The notes under the pieces were generated by a model. That model made no database searches. It was not told the DNA's origin and saw only the letters and a list, made by a program, of their open reading frames with translations. A stretch of DNA of 64,000 bases from Melampsora larici-populina 98AG31 (taxonomy: Eukaryota > Basidiomycota > Pucciniomycetes > Pucciniales > Melampsoraceae). The position numbers and the translations under genes were made by a program. This document shows positions 45,447 through 56,908 of the stretch, in pieces (within the stretch, counting starts at the first letter, position 1; every line of letters begins with the position of its first letter). The stretch covers positions 260,620-324,619 of the forward strand of contig NW_006768823.1 in NCBI RefSeq assembly GCF_000204055.1, read 5' to 3'.

Positions 45447-46301
45447 ATGATCGATATCGGACGAAGGACGGTTTTGCTGTCTTCTTTACTGGTTTCGGTC
45501 TTCTTTCGAATCACCAACGGGTTCACATTCCTTCAGCCTACGAATGGAACTATCTTCAGGTAAGTCCTTTCAGCTTGTATCCCTTTTCTTTCTTTTGAAG
45601 TTACTTAACCCTGATGATTGTTATAATACACTTTTGATTACAGCTCAACAGATTTCAATACGATCATTTTTACTTCTGGACCATCCGATCCTCCTTTAAT
45701 CGATCTTTACATATTTTCTTCTTCAACTTCACCTTTTGGTCCATCTCAATTACGTCTCTTGGCCTCTTCAGTCAATACTACAATGGGTCATATCACATTC
45801 ACTTCTAAACCCAAAGACGGAGTTGGATCTAATTCTTCTGAAGGTGATGTACTACCAACAAGTTCAGAACCTATATACTCTATCGTCGCAGTCAAGAGTG
45901 GCGAGAAAACTGCTTTGGACAATTCTCCTCTGTTCAGCGTTGTTAAAGGACCCGTCAACACTACTCTACCTAAAGACTCCGATCTTCCACATAATGCAAC
46001 TTTACCTGAGTCAGCGCAAATACTCTCGGTGACTTCGTCCAACAAGACTTCTGAGACAACTCCGGGAACCGGTCCTAGTACATCCACAACTCCGTCTAAC
46101 CATAGCTTTCCGGTTCCTGCTAGGGGTAGTTCTGTAATTCCACCTGGTTTTAATCCTTTACCTCCTGGTTTTAGTATCGGTGGAATCGGAGACCAACAAA
46201 AATATCTGATGACATCTAAATCAGTCTCGATTAATACGCACTGTCCAACCTTGGTATTAATGTGTACAATCATGATATCTATATTGCAGCTCAGCTACTA
46301 A
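45447..46301 (+). CDS. KNH/Kre9-like Ser/Thr-rich secreted protein, probable GPI anchor
   Basis: Two exons (45447-45559, 45644-46301) give 256 residues. The N-terminus (RRTVLLSSLLVSVFF, then NGF) is a clear signal peptide. Residues about 25-95 (FTFLQPTNGTIF ... NTIIFTSG ... LIDLYIFSSS ... MGHITF) fit the beta-sandwich of the Kre9/KNH Ser-Thr-rich family found in fungal wall and membrane proteins. A Ser/Thr/Pro-rich stalk follows with several N-glycosylation sites (NTT, NAT, NKT). The C-terminus ends in a hydrophobic segment (LVLMCTIMISILQ), as expected for GPI attachment. Likely located at the cell surface, with a role in wall glucan assembly or surface structure inferred from the family. Confidence 0.7.
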
Positions 46302-47418
46302 GCAATTGAGATGTCGAAAAATCGCATATATCTTGGATCAAGCTTCGAAGGAAATACCTGCATCATTAGTACTATCCAATCTTCTGAGACACAGTGTTTT
46401 ACCATCAAAATATTTATCACAATGGCTCGCTCAACATAGACTCTCTAGCCACTTGGAACCCAGATGTGACTTATCATCAGATGAGGACAAAACCGAGCGC
46501 GATTTCGAGGTACTGATGTCCTCATATCATCTTATAAATTTCATTCATTTCAGATACGAAAAAGGAATAGGAATTTTAACTTTGAAATGATGTGTATAGA
46601 TAAGAATGATTCCTTTCCTTCCAATTAATTTATAATTGTATTCTTCAAACTGCTTTGTTGTACAACACATAATCTTCAATTTTTCTCAATTCGATATTCT
46701 TATTCTTTTAGTATCAATTACTTCTTGTAATTTTTTTAAAACAAAAAAATCTTATAGAAGTCTTATCTCTCTTTCATTGTGATTTGCTTGAAAGTGTTTC
46801 TTATGGAATTGTTTTTTACCTATGATAGAAATTTGGATTATTGACATTGTCTTGGATTTACTGAAGAATCTCTGATCAATTGTGATTCCAAATTGAAAAA
46901 CTTCACTGAGGGAACAGAACTTTGTTACAATTTAGAGTCAGTGCGAAAGATATCAAAGCGTTTTGACTGCACCACCCTGCCACCTCATCAGCGCAAAAGT
47001 CAAATCCTCCACGGTGGCTTGGTGGCATCGCCTCTTGTTCCAATGCTGTGGGTTGAGTCAAACCGGTGTAGTAAAAAAGGTCGAAAAACAACTCACTTGA
47101 TCTCACGCTTCAAGAGTAGCAGCAGAATGTTTGACTCGACACCTTTCCGTAACAAAATGGAACCTCGGCAAACTTAACTAAAGTTCACTCTAGAGTCTCA
47201 TGAGCGTTGATGGCAAGGTAATAGAGATTTCTTGGACAATATGACAGACTCGATTTCTGAAGAAAACATATGATATGATAGGTCCGCAAAGAACATGGAC
47301 CACTTTGATTTGAAGGACATACAACTTCAAAGAGAAAGAAACTGAAGTTCGGGTACTTTGACAATAGAAAAAGACACCAATATCTCTTTTTACATCCCAT
47401 CTCCTTCACCTCTTATCA
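46302..47418. other. Intergenic, no supported gene
   Basis: The region begins with the 3' end of the KNH-like gene. A 94-codon plus-strand frame at 46306-46590 directly follows its stop, but it has no motif and is more likely 3' UTR. From 46600 on the sequence is AT-rich. A 94-codon frame at 46893-47177 is matched by a minus-strand frame of similar length, with no sign of coding in either. Confidence 0.35.
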
Positions 47419-48194
47419 CTAATCGTACATATTAGCATCAAGAAGTGAGTTGAATTTATTGTTAGACTCATGGCTCGAACTAACCTCATTCTCAGAGCTC
47501 GAACTAGACTTGGAAGACTTGGAGCTAGAACTATAGCTGGAACTAGAACTGGTGAGAAATTGTATAAAACCACTGATTTGGAAGTTAACCTTTTCCAAAA
47601 GGTTAACGTCAATACTCAGGCTGGTCACAATTTGCTTCACATCTACACCTGAATTGTTTCCAATTTGAAGTACTAGTTTAAAATTTTTCCAAAGGTTGGA
47701 GAAGATCTCTGGATAGGAAGATTGTCATGAGTCCAAAGACTTGAGGCATGTGCCTATGCTAGTTGTATATTGGTTCTTAAAAGTTCAAGAGCCACATCGT
47801 GAGCAGATCAGCAAGGTGATTGTAGGACCTTATGTAAAGGTCCATGATTCACTTACAGTCTGATCAGGACTGGCTTTGCATCCACTAGTACAGAGGGTGG
47901 TGACTGGCCTCAGAATAATCTGACTTTGATTGATTCAAACTTGTAACCGCCACATCCAAATCCACTTTCTTGACAGTCACTTGACTTCTTTTCCACCTCT
48001 ATTAATTTATCACACATTTGTGAAAAACCATTGTCTTGACGGTTTTGTAAACGCTGGGGACTTATTAATATCTGAAGCAGGCTGAAGAATGAGATAGACT
48101 TTTGTTGGTATTTGTGAGAGATATCATTATATCGTACGGAAAGGCATACTTTATGGGGAGCACAGACTCAGTCGAAAGACGTGATAAAAAGCAT
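47419..48194 (-). CDS. Putative small secreted Cys/Ser-rich protein (tentative model)
   Basis: Four exons on the minus strand (48194-48181, 48081-47997, 47919-47857, 47706-47419), joined at GT/AG sites with continuous frame, give about 149 residues. The product starts MLFITLLQILIS, a plausible short signal peptide, then has three cysteines (MCDKLIE, LCTSGCKAS), an amphipathic middle (LWKNFKLVLQIG, DVNLLEKVNFQISGFIQF) and a Ser-rich tail of about 35 residues. The last exon alone is an open frame of 96 codons. The first two borders are the weakest part: the 14-nt first coding exon and its GTCTTT donor are guesses. A TATA box on the same strand lies 214 bp upstream. The layout resembles fungal small secreted proteins; no family was recognised. 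Confidence 0.4.
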
Positions 48195-48407
48195 GACGAT
48201 GATTAATCGAGCTAAAACATGGAGACAGAGAAATTGAGGCTAACCAGTACAAGTCAAGATAAGAAGCACTTTTTTGAGCAACGTATCTTTGATTCAAAAG
48301 AAAATTGAGAGCTCAGGGTGTATAAGTTTTTGAAAGAGGTTGTCAATGGAATCGGAGATATGAGAGGATGAGAAAAAGAGCCAACCCAACAAGGAGAAAA
48401 AGCTTTT

Positions 48408-48415
48408 CTTTTATA
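48408..48415 (-). promoter_or_regulatory. TATA box for the putative secreted-protein gene
   Basis: On the minus strand this reads TATAAAAG in the context GGGTATAAAAGAAAAG, followed by a CT-rich stretch (TTTTTCTCCTTG, then CTTTTTCTCATCCTCTC) typical of fungal initiation regions. It is about 214 bp upstream of the proposed ATG at 48194. The box itself is plain; that it serves this gene is inferred. Confidence 0.4.
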
Positions 48416-49491
48416 CCCTTCCAGCTCAAGGTCGACGGCAATAGTTCCGTAGGAAAGTGCTTGTACGTCGATGCGTTGACTGAGATATGGTACATCACCT
48501 GTCTACACCACCTCAATATTCATATTTACCACTATCTGCCCTATAAGTGTGTTCAATGGCGGTGTTTAGATTTCATTTCATCCATAAGAAAGATGGTATA
48601 CTTGAATGACTAGCTGGGCTGAGCATTTAGACTCCAGGGGGGACAACACTGCCAATTTAACTTGTTTTTCTTTTGATTTTGTTGGAAGCCTATTCTTATG
48701 CTCCGATCGCTCTCATTCGATTTCTTTTTTACATAGCCATCATGGATGATGCGGAAAGATCTCACTCTGAAACGGTTTAAAGACTTTGTGTTGGGTCTTC
48801 CAAGATAGAATTTGACATGTTTCCACGAAAATCTCATCGCGAACAAAGAGAAAAAACCTCAAGGCAGCTTGCCTGGTAGAAATCAATCACTCACTATTTT
48901 TGTCAACATCTTTCGCTACGTCATGTGAGATGCTACAAACAACAAAAAACCCCAAATCCATCTTGACTCATCGCACACAAAAATCGGGGATGGTCTCCAC
49001 GGACCTTATCGTTGATATCGATGATCTCTCACATGAGATACTCCCCATTAGGGAAAATGGATGCACGTTATATATTTCTCGTTTTCGAAAATGAGTTCAG
49101 AAAGAGCGAGGTGATTTGGCACAGTTGTTCATATCTTTCTCAACTCTCTTACGCGCTGAATGAACTTGCTATTCCTGGTCGATAAAAGACCCCAGAACCT
49201 GACGAAGACCAAACAAGAAAAGAAAATTCGAGGCTCTGCGGCACATGCACAAAGTTTGCTGACCGAGCAGCACAGATATTGGTAGGACTGGGAATTGGTG
49301 AACGCACTATCTTCTGTTACAATATAACAGCTTGGGCTGCAAGAAAGTTTATTTGATCGTCGATGATATTTTTCTGACAGTTTACTGTGTACAAACGCAA
49401 TGAGCGGTGTCTCTTAGTCTCGCTTTTAACGACACTGAAGATTTGATACAGCCGGGGGCTGTGTACTAGCCTATTAGTCATGATCTGTTGC
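48416..49491. other. Intergenic, no supported gene
   Basis: Region between the proposed secreted-protein promoter and the 3' end of the chitinase. ORFs are 60-80 codons, overlap on both strands and carry no motif. The part from about 49320 to 49491 is the chitinase 3' flank. Confidence 0.35.
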
Positions 49492-51644
49492 TCAATATGA
49501 CCCAAGCGCCCCACCGAACAAGCCTTCCCAAGACACAGCAACCAGATCTCGAGGATGCGGTGGTGTTTGCCCTGGATGACCGCCAGCAAGATCCCAGAAA
49601 AACACTCCGCCCAGACCACGTTCTTTAACAAATGCAATCTTCCATCGCATACTGGTGGGGGTGTCATAGGAGCACCATTCTTGCCCATCAAAGCTGTAGG
49701 CCACCCCAAGTTCAGGATCATGGTACTCAGTCGCCCCGGGCTTAGGAAGGACCTATGAGACATGCAGACAGTCAGAGTCGTGTGTCAGTCACCATGGCCC
49801 GAAATCACAAGTGCGCGCAGGACTTGCACAATGTGTCCACACTCCATCTCAAGTGGACTCAGATTTGTAGCCAATTGTGAGAGGAGTGGCAGGAGGAAGA
49901 TGACGACTCATCTCTAGGGGCTAAGGACAAGATGACCTACATTATACATATGGGTACCCTCTCCACTCGCACCCTCGGCAGGACCACTCACGCGCTCATA
50001 CTGCTCGCCACACCTTCCACCCTTGGTTATGAAAGACCGCGAGTAGAGTGGGGCACCAAAGATAAGTTTGTGGAGTGGAATGCCGCGTGAGTGGTAAAAA
50101 TGAACCGTCTTATTTGCCGAGAGTGCATGCGGAGGACCATGCAGTGGCGCATGATGATTCAGAGTCTTGTCCCAGCTTCCTGAGGCATCGTATGTCATCA
50201 GATAAATCCTGAGACGGATCAACGGACGAGTCAACGAAGCTAACCGACGATGAACAGGAAAAGTGGTGGAAGTAATATAAGGCTCTCACCGGTCGATCAC
50301 TTGATTCATCTCGTGCAATGGGAGATGAGTCGCTGACCATTCACCCATGCTCGTAGCCACTGTGAGAAGGTATCTTTCTGGCCGATTGATCTGCTGACCA
50401 AAATGATCTAAACAGCCTCGGATGTGACGGAGTAGCTCTAAGAGACCTCGGCCCTCGCTGGCATTCTCAGGATGCTCATAGTCCACATCTATCCCGTCAA
50501 AGCCATATTTTCGACAAAGCTCGACACAATCACCAGCAAATTGTCGCATAGACTGTTCGGACTTGACGATTTGTTGAAAATTTCGTGTAATTTCATCGCC
50601 TGCTCCGCCTATGGAAAGTTGACACCTTAATTTGGGATTGCGGTGTTTCATGATCGCGATTTCTCCTAGATTACCCTGAAATCAAGAAACGTCAACCCAC
50701 AAACAGGTAATCAAACCCAAGTTGTAGGGTTTAAGAATGTTGTGAATAAGGTCTTCTAACGGGCTGTACAAATCTGACTGAGATCAAGCCTGCGAGGTGG
50801 AATCTAGGCTATAGAGCGTGGTATCTGCGTCAGGCTCCTGACTGACCTTGAAACCGGGGTCAGATTCAGGTGTTCCAAGTGAAGGTTCGAACGGTTTTTC
50901 AATGTCTCCCCATGGATCAGAGAGCGAGACCTCTCCATTTGGAGTAACCTTTGCGAATGCGTAGCTTCATAAAGTTCGGCCAGCCGCCAAGAATGGCCAT
51001 ACACGTCAGGATGCGATTCAAATGATTTTACGCAGAAAGCTTGCCGTGCCAATGACTGACAGGATAGTATTGAGATGGTAGTATGCTGCTCGCGATGGTG
51101 GAAAGGGTGGCTTTGCATAGACCGTCCTGCATGATCCAAATGTGTAAGCTTAGATATGTGATCGATCAACTTGATCACTCACCAGTTGGCATAGTATCTA
51201 TGTCAAAATCACGGATCAAAGTATTTGAAGGAGTCAGCTAGAGCCTGGGCAGGTTCCTACACTCTTTCAAACGAGGTTACGAGCTCGTGATTTACCCAGC
51301 TAGTACCGGCTCAGGACCTGAGTTCCCATGTACTTGGTGCTGTGGTCTCGGAGGTAATGGAGGCTTGAAACCGGGTCGGGAGTGAGCTTCGGTGAGTAGA
51401 TGAGGTTTAGCAAGACGTGTAGGGTCAGTTAAGGAGATGTTAACCGACTTGGTATAGCTGGTGGCGTCCTATTGAATAAACCCATTCAGTCTTGCGGAAG
51501 TTGATGGCGTCGTTCTGTCGTTGGCAACTTGAAGCCACGGTAAATGATGAAAGTGGATGTGAATGGGCACCCGTGGGCCGTTGGTCGACAAACCGTGAGC
51601 GCAGTCTGTTCAGGCCCGACCGGCAGACATGATGCCGGATTCAT
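49492..51644 (-). CDS. GH18 chitinase
   Basis: Minus-strand exons 51468-51296, 51197-51183 (15 nt), 51126-51061, 50964-50847, 50675-50290, 50208-49941 and 49752-49492 join in frame; a first exon 51644-51594 is tentative. Total is about 445 residues. GH18 hallmarks in order: GYYANWTVYAK (first strand), TILYAFAKV, LSIGGAGDE, the catalytic FDGIDVDYEHP (DxxDxDxE with Glu as acid), YLMTYDASGSWD, LIFGAPLYSRSF, and GVFFWDLAGG near the end. The enzyme hydrolyses beta-1,4-linked GlcNAc of chitin. I see no chitin-binding module. The N-terminus before GYYANW is Pro/His-rich and lacks an obvious signal peptide in this model, so location (secreted or intracellular) is open. Without splicing the 5' part shows stops, which could be mistaken for a pseudogene. 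Confidence 0.8.
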
Positions 51645-51879
51645 GCACTCCCTATGGACCAGCCGTTGATTCTTTCTTATATCCAGCCAATCTTTACACT
51701 TCCCTTATTCAAGAAACTCATGTGCTATGCGCAATTGTAATGAGAATAGGTGAATATTTCACATTTGACTCCTGTCCTGACCACACAAAACATATTAACA
51801 GCAGGATCACGTGACATCTTGCTTGGGGGGTGTTGGTACTATCCGCCCTCAAAGACACTGTTCAGGATTGTTCCAAGCC

Positions 51880-52735
51880 ACAAGGTTTCTACTTGGTGGT
51901 CTTCAACTCATGCTTACCGCAAAAAATTCTCTGAACTCCAGCCAGTTCCATTACATGTATGCAATGGGAATCCTGCCCTTGAATCATTGTCATTTGATTG
52001 GAGGCTCTTGTTCAGCCTTTGACTCCTCTTGCTCATGTCATCAAAGATACCAAAGGTCACATGTATCCAAACTTCTCTCTTGTTATGCCTGACTATCAGT
52101 AGCTAAAAGACTTGAAGTGGTGAGTTTAGCTTCTTTCACAACTTCTTTGACTTTTTTCTCTCACATCTTCTTCATAGTTTTGACCATAAACTTATATATT
52201 TGACTTCTTGTTTCACAGGCTTGGGACAACTCCGGCTGCAAGAAGCTAAAATTGTGTATCCTGCCAACAATGAAAAGATCATCCATTATCAATGAGCTGC
52301 TCAGAATAAAGCAGTCTATATCTGTGCTGCTATACTTGATCCTCACCTCAAAGTCAATGTGGTCAAAGCTTCAACCACAGAATCCCTTGGTTGGGGACCT
52401 GAAGACTTATTCAAATATTTCACAAACCTAGCCAGAAAGTTTATACGAGCTTATGATACTGATGTCAACATTATCAGACCTCAAGAAGGAACTCTCATCC
52501 TTTATTGACCTCAGCACTTTGTGAAGTGCCACAAAGTGATTCCGGTTGAGAACAAGGTCAACGAGTATTTCACTGCTCCTCAAGAAGACAAGCAATGTGA
52601 CATTTTTCATTACTGGAGTTTGAATCAACATCACTGCCCCACTCTAGCACGTATGGCAAAAGCTATGCTTGCTGTGCCAGCCACTAGTGCTACATCTGAA
52701 AATATGTCTCTCTGCAGCTTTAAGATTCACAAGTG
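51880..52735 (+). pseudogene. hAT-family transposase fragment, C-terminal half
   Basis: Plus-strand segments in shifting frames encode WWSSTHAYRKKFSELQ (TRWnST-type motif), PLAHVIKDTKGHMYPNFSLV, YICAAILDPHLKV and finally DIFHYWSLNQHHCPTLARMA plus VPATSATSENMSLCSF, the hAT C-terminal dimerisation signature. In-frame stops and frame changes interrupt it (for example after IIHYQ and after ILY), and no N-terminal half precedes it. It resembles the missing C-terminal part of the element at 6640-12390 and may be the same family. Confidence 0.65.
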
Positions 52736-52739
52736 ACCA

Positions 52740-55395
52740 CTGGGTGTCTTTCACTTTGCAAAATATTGTGGCTCAAATATGTCTCAATAGTTGGTCCAAG
52801 CCTTTATTGTAAGAATATCTTTTCCTTTTCAAGTAGTTATTGAGACTTTATACTTGATTGAAGGGTTAATATATACATGTGCTTTTCTTTTTTTGACTGG
52901 TTATATGATGACTTGATACTTGAATAAATAGTTGATATGTGCTCTCAGAAATGTGTCCATGCAGTTTGTGTAGCCTTGTTCTTCTTATCTTTAAGTAGGT
53001 ACATTATTGCTTTACATTTGAGTAGTAGATACACATGAATATGAGATATATGCCTCCCCAATCATGCCCTTTCTGTGCTTCTTTCTGAGCCCAAACTTGA
53101 TACTGCCCCATGAACTCCCCAATTTGGGGTGTGCCTTGGTCTACCCTGCTTGATTTTTGAGGGCCATCATGGCCTTTCAGGCCTGGGTCATAGCCCTAGT
53201 TGTCAATGGCACAGCTCAAAGCAAGGTCAATTACAACATAATGCGTCTTGATCACCTTCAAACCCTAATTTGAGGGAGTTTTCTTGTATCCCCATCAAAC
53301 ACCAAATGGGAAACACCCTCCCAGTAAATGTTTGGATAGCATGGTTTTCCAAAATGAATCTTTTTTAAAAGATCCCAGGTCTAAACATGCAGGCTGCCAC
53401 ATGGATGTGCATGTGGTGGAATATGTGCATATATGTATCTCCTTGAAATAGAGGTTTAAATCCCTGGGGACACATAAAATGTAAATGGGTCCCTTGCTTT
53501 GCTGAAATGTGCTGTTGAACACACTGTTTGGATTGATCCACAAAGAAGAATGAGAAGAATAGAACCATAGGTAAAATCAAAAGGAAATGGTACTGTTACT
53601 GATCTTATAATTAAGATAAGATTGAACAGGGTGATTTCCTGTAATATTAAGGAAATTCTAATTGTGTAAAAGATATACAATGCCCAGTCTGATGTTCCCC
53701 TGAACAATATTGTGTGCAACTTTGCTTGAGGTAATTTGAGGTGATACACTTCATGTACCTCAAACTTTGTTAGAACAAAGGTCATATGCAATCTCAATAT
53801 GTCTTTCCTTTTATCTCTACAAGAGAAGACATAGTCAAGCCTGCAAGAGTTCATTTAGTCACAAAGTAAAACGGGTCTGAAAAGATTTTGCACAAGTATA
53901 ACAACAGATTTAAATTACTTGATTGAGCTACTTCCTCCCTTGAGGAGAGTCTCCTGCTCACCATCTTGTTAAGGAGACAGACAAACTTCCCATCTTTACA
54001 GAAATGTCATTTCATATGCCAGATGAATAACCAAATTTTCCAGGTTGACAAAACTTTAACATATGTTTTTGCATACAGGGGCATTAGAGGGGGCCTGTAC
54101 CACAAAATGATTTGGGACATAAAATTGTCATGAAACAACTTTTGGCATTTTTTGAAAAGTATGAATTTCATTTCCATAATTGTCTCAAGTCAATCAAATG
54201 CCTGAGATGTTGAAAAAAAGGGTAACCCAGCCTTGATATTAGTCAAGGAACACATTGAGCACTTCACTTACTTCCTCTACTTCCATCTCTCCAGCCTCAA
54301 CTTATTTCCCCTTGTGTGATGTGCGACAAACAGAATGCATAGTCTAGGAGGTGTATCAACAATTCTTTCATTGACATTATACATATAGATATCCTCATAC
54401 TTCATATCCAAGGTTCTGTCACAGGTCATTTCAATGACAGTCAGAATTTGCTTACAATTCAAGTGATGGGTTCTGCAATGAAACTATGCCATTAGGTGCC
54501 AAGCATATTTAATTCAATGAGGAGCAGTCACTTTCCATGCTTATGGAGGAGATGTTTGTGTGTGAATAACTTGGGATTGGTTGAAGACAAAAAGATATCT
54601 AGAAGAAGACAGATATTTGTTGTTGCAGAATACAGGAAATGGCAATATCATGGGATTCTCAGAATCCCTAATCAAGAGAAAAACCAACAAAAGTCTCAGT
54701 CAGGATATCTGCACAGCAACACTGAAGATAGAAGGGATGAGATGTTGATAAGGTTTGAAACAAGAAAGCTTTTGATATGACCAACAAGATTATAAATGGC
54801 AGTGGTACAAGACATTGAGTTTAATCACGTCAGTAAATAATGGAGTATATTCATGTTGTAGTGATGAAAATGTATTGGTGTAATTGAAACAGTTCAGAAC
54901 AAAATTCAAGAAAATCATAAACAAAGACATAAGAGAATCCATACTCCAACAATTATAGAGGAAGGTGAAACCCTCTTATGTCAATTGTGAGTGATTGTTA
55001 ATATAAACTGAAAGAGAATTTTCACTGGTCAAAGCCAATATGGGCACCACCTTTATAGTCTTGAAGATGGATGTGGTGTCCAGATTGAAATGCAAATTAG
55101 TGAGCACAATAAGATGGAAATTCTGTAATTGGGTACAAAGAAAGATAGTTTAGAGAGCAAAAAGCAAAGTACACATTAACAGGTAGAAAAAACATTGAGT
55201 GCATATAATGTTGCCTGTGTGTTGTTACAATGAGAAGAAAAAAAGCCAAATGTTTTGAAATTGAGAAAGTGATAGAGGAACTGGTAGAATTTGGGGTAAA
55301 GCAACAAGAATTTAAGAGTTGGGAAAGAAGTGTGACTCAATTGTACTAAAATCACCACTCCATAATATAAGTTTGAGAATATGAATGATTACATT
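52740..55395. other. Repeat-rich region, no supported gene
   Basis: Sequence following the hAT fragment. 53040-53280 has GC-richer stretches (CATCATGGCCTTTCAGGCCTGGG) that may be the element's 3' end. The 132-codon minus-strand frame at 53456-53854 and the 94-codon plus-strand frame at 54496-54780 carry no motif, and both lie in transposon-like DNA. No tandem array is evident. Confidence 0.35.
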
Positions 55396-55576
55396 TACAG
55401 TCAACTCTGAAATAACCCATACCCCTTGTAACACATACTCTGGCCTAACCCATGCTTTTTTGGTTCATAATCTTCACTTTTTAGCCCAGAAGACCATTGT
55501 GATAACACATACTCTATGAAAACCCATACCTTTTGGGTTCCATAGAAAGGTATGGGTTATTTCAGAGACAACTGTA
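55396..55576. mobile_element. MITE, 177 bp, CAGT ends, TA target site
   Basis: 55398-55423 (CAGTCAACTCTGAAATAACC, then CATACC) is matched by the inverted GGTATGGGTTATTTCAGAGA, then CAACTG, ending at 55574. TA flanks both ends (55396-55397, 55575-55576). About 23 of 26 terminal bases pair. The interior repeats ACCCATAC/GTATGGGT variants. The ends match the style of pogo/Fot1-type Tc1/mariner elements. No coding capacity. Confidence 0.75.
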
Positions 55577-56010
55577 TGAGTAAAAATAGAGCAAAACAAT
55601 TGATATAAATTGAAATCAATTGAAAGCGGAAGGGGTAGATAATTAAAGGTTTTTGTGTAGTCAGTATGAAAAGAGTTTGATAATCAATACAATGAATCAC
55701 ATATGATTCATGTAGCAGAGAGAGAATAATTTGAAAAATATGAAGGGTTTGGTGTTCTATGAATACAAGACTTGTTGAGAAATGGGATGTTGAACAATTG
55801 TGTCTAGTTCCTTTTCCAACTAATAGTGCATCACATCAGGTCTCACAAGGTGTCAAGTTTCAGTTACATATTGTCAACAAGCATTGATAAGAGGTTCCAA
55901 ATTTCATAGGGAATTTCTTTGTGATAGACTCCTTTTGATCACAAAGGAAGGGAGATAAACAAAGAAAATCCATAGGAAACACATCACACATGATGGACAA
56001 GAAAAATTAC

Positions 56011-56176
56011 GGGATGAAAAGCAAAATCCGGGCACATGCCTGGCCTTGTGTCTGTAATTATTTTGTCAGTAAATTTGTATTTTCTGGGCAAAACCCTGGG
56101 CACAAAATTCAAACTTGAGGTCAGATGGATTCTGGATGCAAGGCCAGGCATGTGGCCAGATTTGACTTTGTATCCC
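56011..56176. mobile_element. Short inverted-repeat element, 166 bp
   Basis: 56011-56048 and 56139-56176 are imperfect inverted repeats of about 38 bp, beginning GGGATGAAAAGCAAAATC and ending with the inverted GATTTGACTTTGTATCCC. The inner part, CACATGCCTGGCCTTG, is the best conserved. The interior, with GGGCAAAACCCTGGGCAC, is unpaired. No target duplication is evident, so the boundaries may lie further out. Likely a MITE or the paired ends of a deleted transposon. Confidence 0.5.
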
Positions 56177-56818
56177 AATGTTAAAAAACTATTCAAATAG
56201 AAGGATAGCAATACACCCAAGTTGAAGAGATGAACAATTGTTGTGTCTTTTGAGAAGTAGATGTTAAATTCATTGGAGGCGGGCTTTACCAGCGGACAAC
56301 AGGACAAAAAGCAAGTCATGCAAGTTGTTTTTGTATCTTAGATGATGTAGGTCACAATTCCATGATGAGTACCATTAATTAGATTCCTATTTTGAAGTTA
56401 TACTTCATTTTGAGAGCAATTGTACTTATATCTGGATGAAGAACCCCTTATACTTGCCATTATGGTTTATTGATATCATTGACTAATCATGATTCAGTAT
56501 AATCAGACTGTTATTTCCATAATCTGTCTGCTGGTTCTGTGGTCTCAGAGATTTTTTCAAAGAATACACCTACCCCATTCTCAATATTTGTTGTCTTACC
56601 CTCTTGAAAAAATGAAAAGAAAGAAAGCTTGGAACCAAAGTCTTTACCCAATGAAACATTGAATTTGCTCATAAGTCACGGTCTTCCAAGGCATTCTGGA
56701 TATTTAAAAGGGGGATATATGCCTCTCACACCACTCTCCAGCCTTGGATTTACAGTGATACAGCTGACAAGTACAACAGGGAAATGGATCCAACGCTAGC
56801 CCAGGGAAATCTCCCACA

Positions 56819-56908
56819 GCCCGGCTAGCTCAGTTGGTAGAGCATTCGACTCTTACAAGGGTTCTTCATGGCATCGAATTGTCGTGGGTTCGAGCCCCAC
56901 GTTGGGCG
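56819..56908 (+). tRNA. tRNA-Lys(CTT) with 17-nt intron
   Basis: The acceptor stem GCCCGGC (56819-56825) pairs with GTTGGGC (56901-56907), followed by discriminator G. The D arm is TAGCTCAGTTGGTAGAGC. The anticodon stem TTCGA/TCGAA encloses the loop CTCTTA-A, with anticodon CTT at 34-36. A 17-nt intron (56856-56872) sits after position 37, the canonical place. The T arm contains GGGTTCGAGCCCC. Internal A and B boxes are intact, so the gene should be functional with tRNA splicing. It lies about 1 kb upstream of the gypsy gag region. Confidence 0.92.

Noticed and set aside
46306..46590. 94-codon ORF directly after the KNH-like gene
   Set aside because: No motif and within the expected 3' UTR; no splice site joins it convincingly to the upstream gene.
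49317..49763. 148-codon minus-strand ORF with hydrophobic stretches
   Set aside because: It is an out-of-frame reading over the last chitinase exon, whose true frame gives GVFFWDLAGG.
50804..51178. Chitinase 5' region read as a pseudogene with stops
   Set aside because: The stops lie in introns; joining 51197-51183, 51126-51061 and 50964-50847 restores GYYANWTVYAK ... TILYAFAKV in frame.
2887..51644. Possible secondary-metabolite or defence gene cluster
   Set aside because: No polyketide synthase, peptide synthetase, NLR-type or nuclease genes; the neighbours (SMC6, CNH, GRF, chitinase, wall protein) have unrelated roles.
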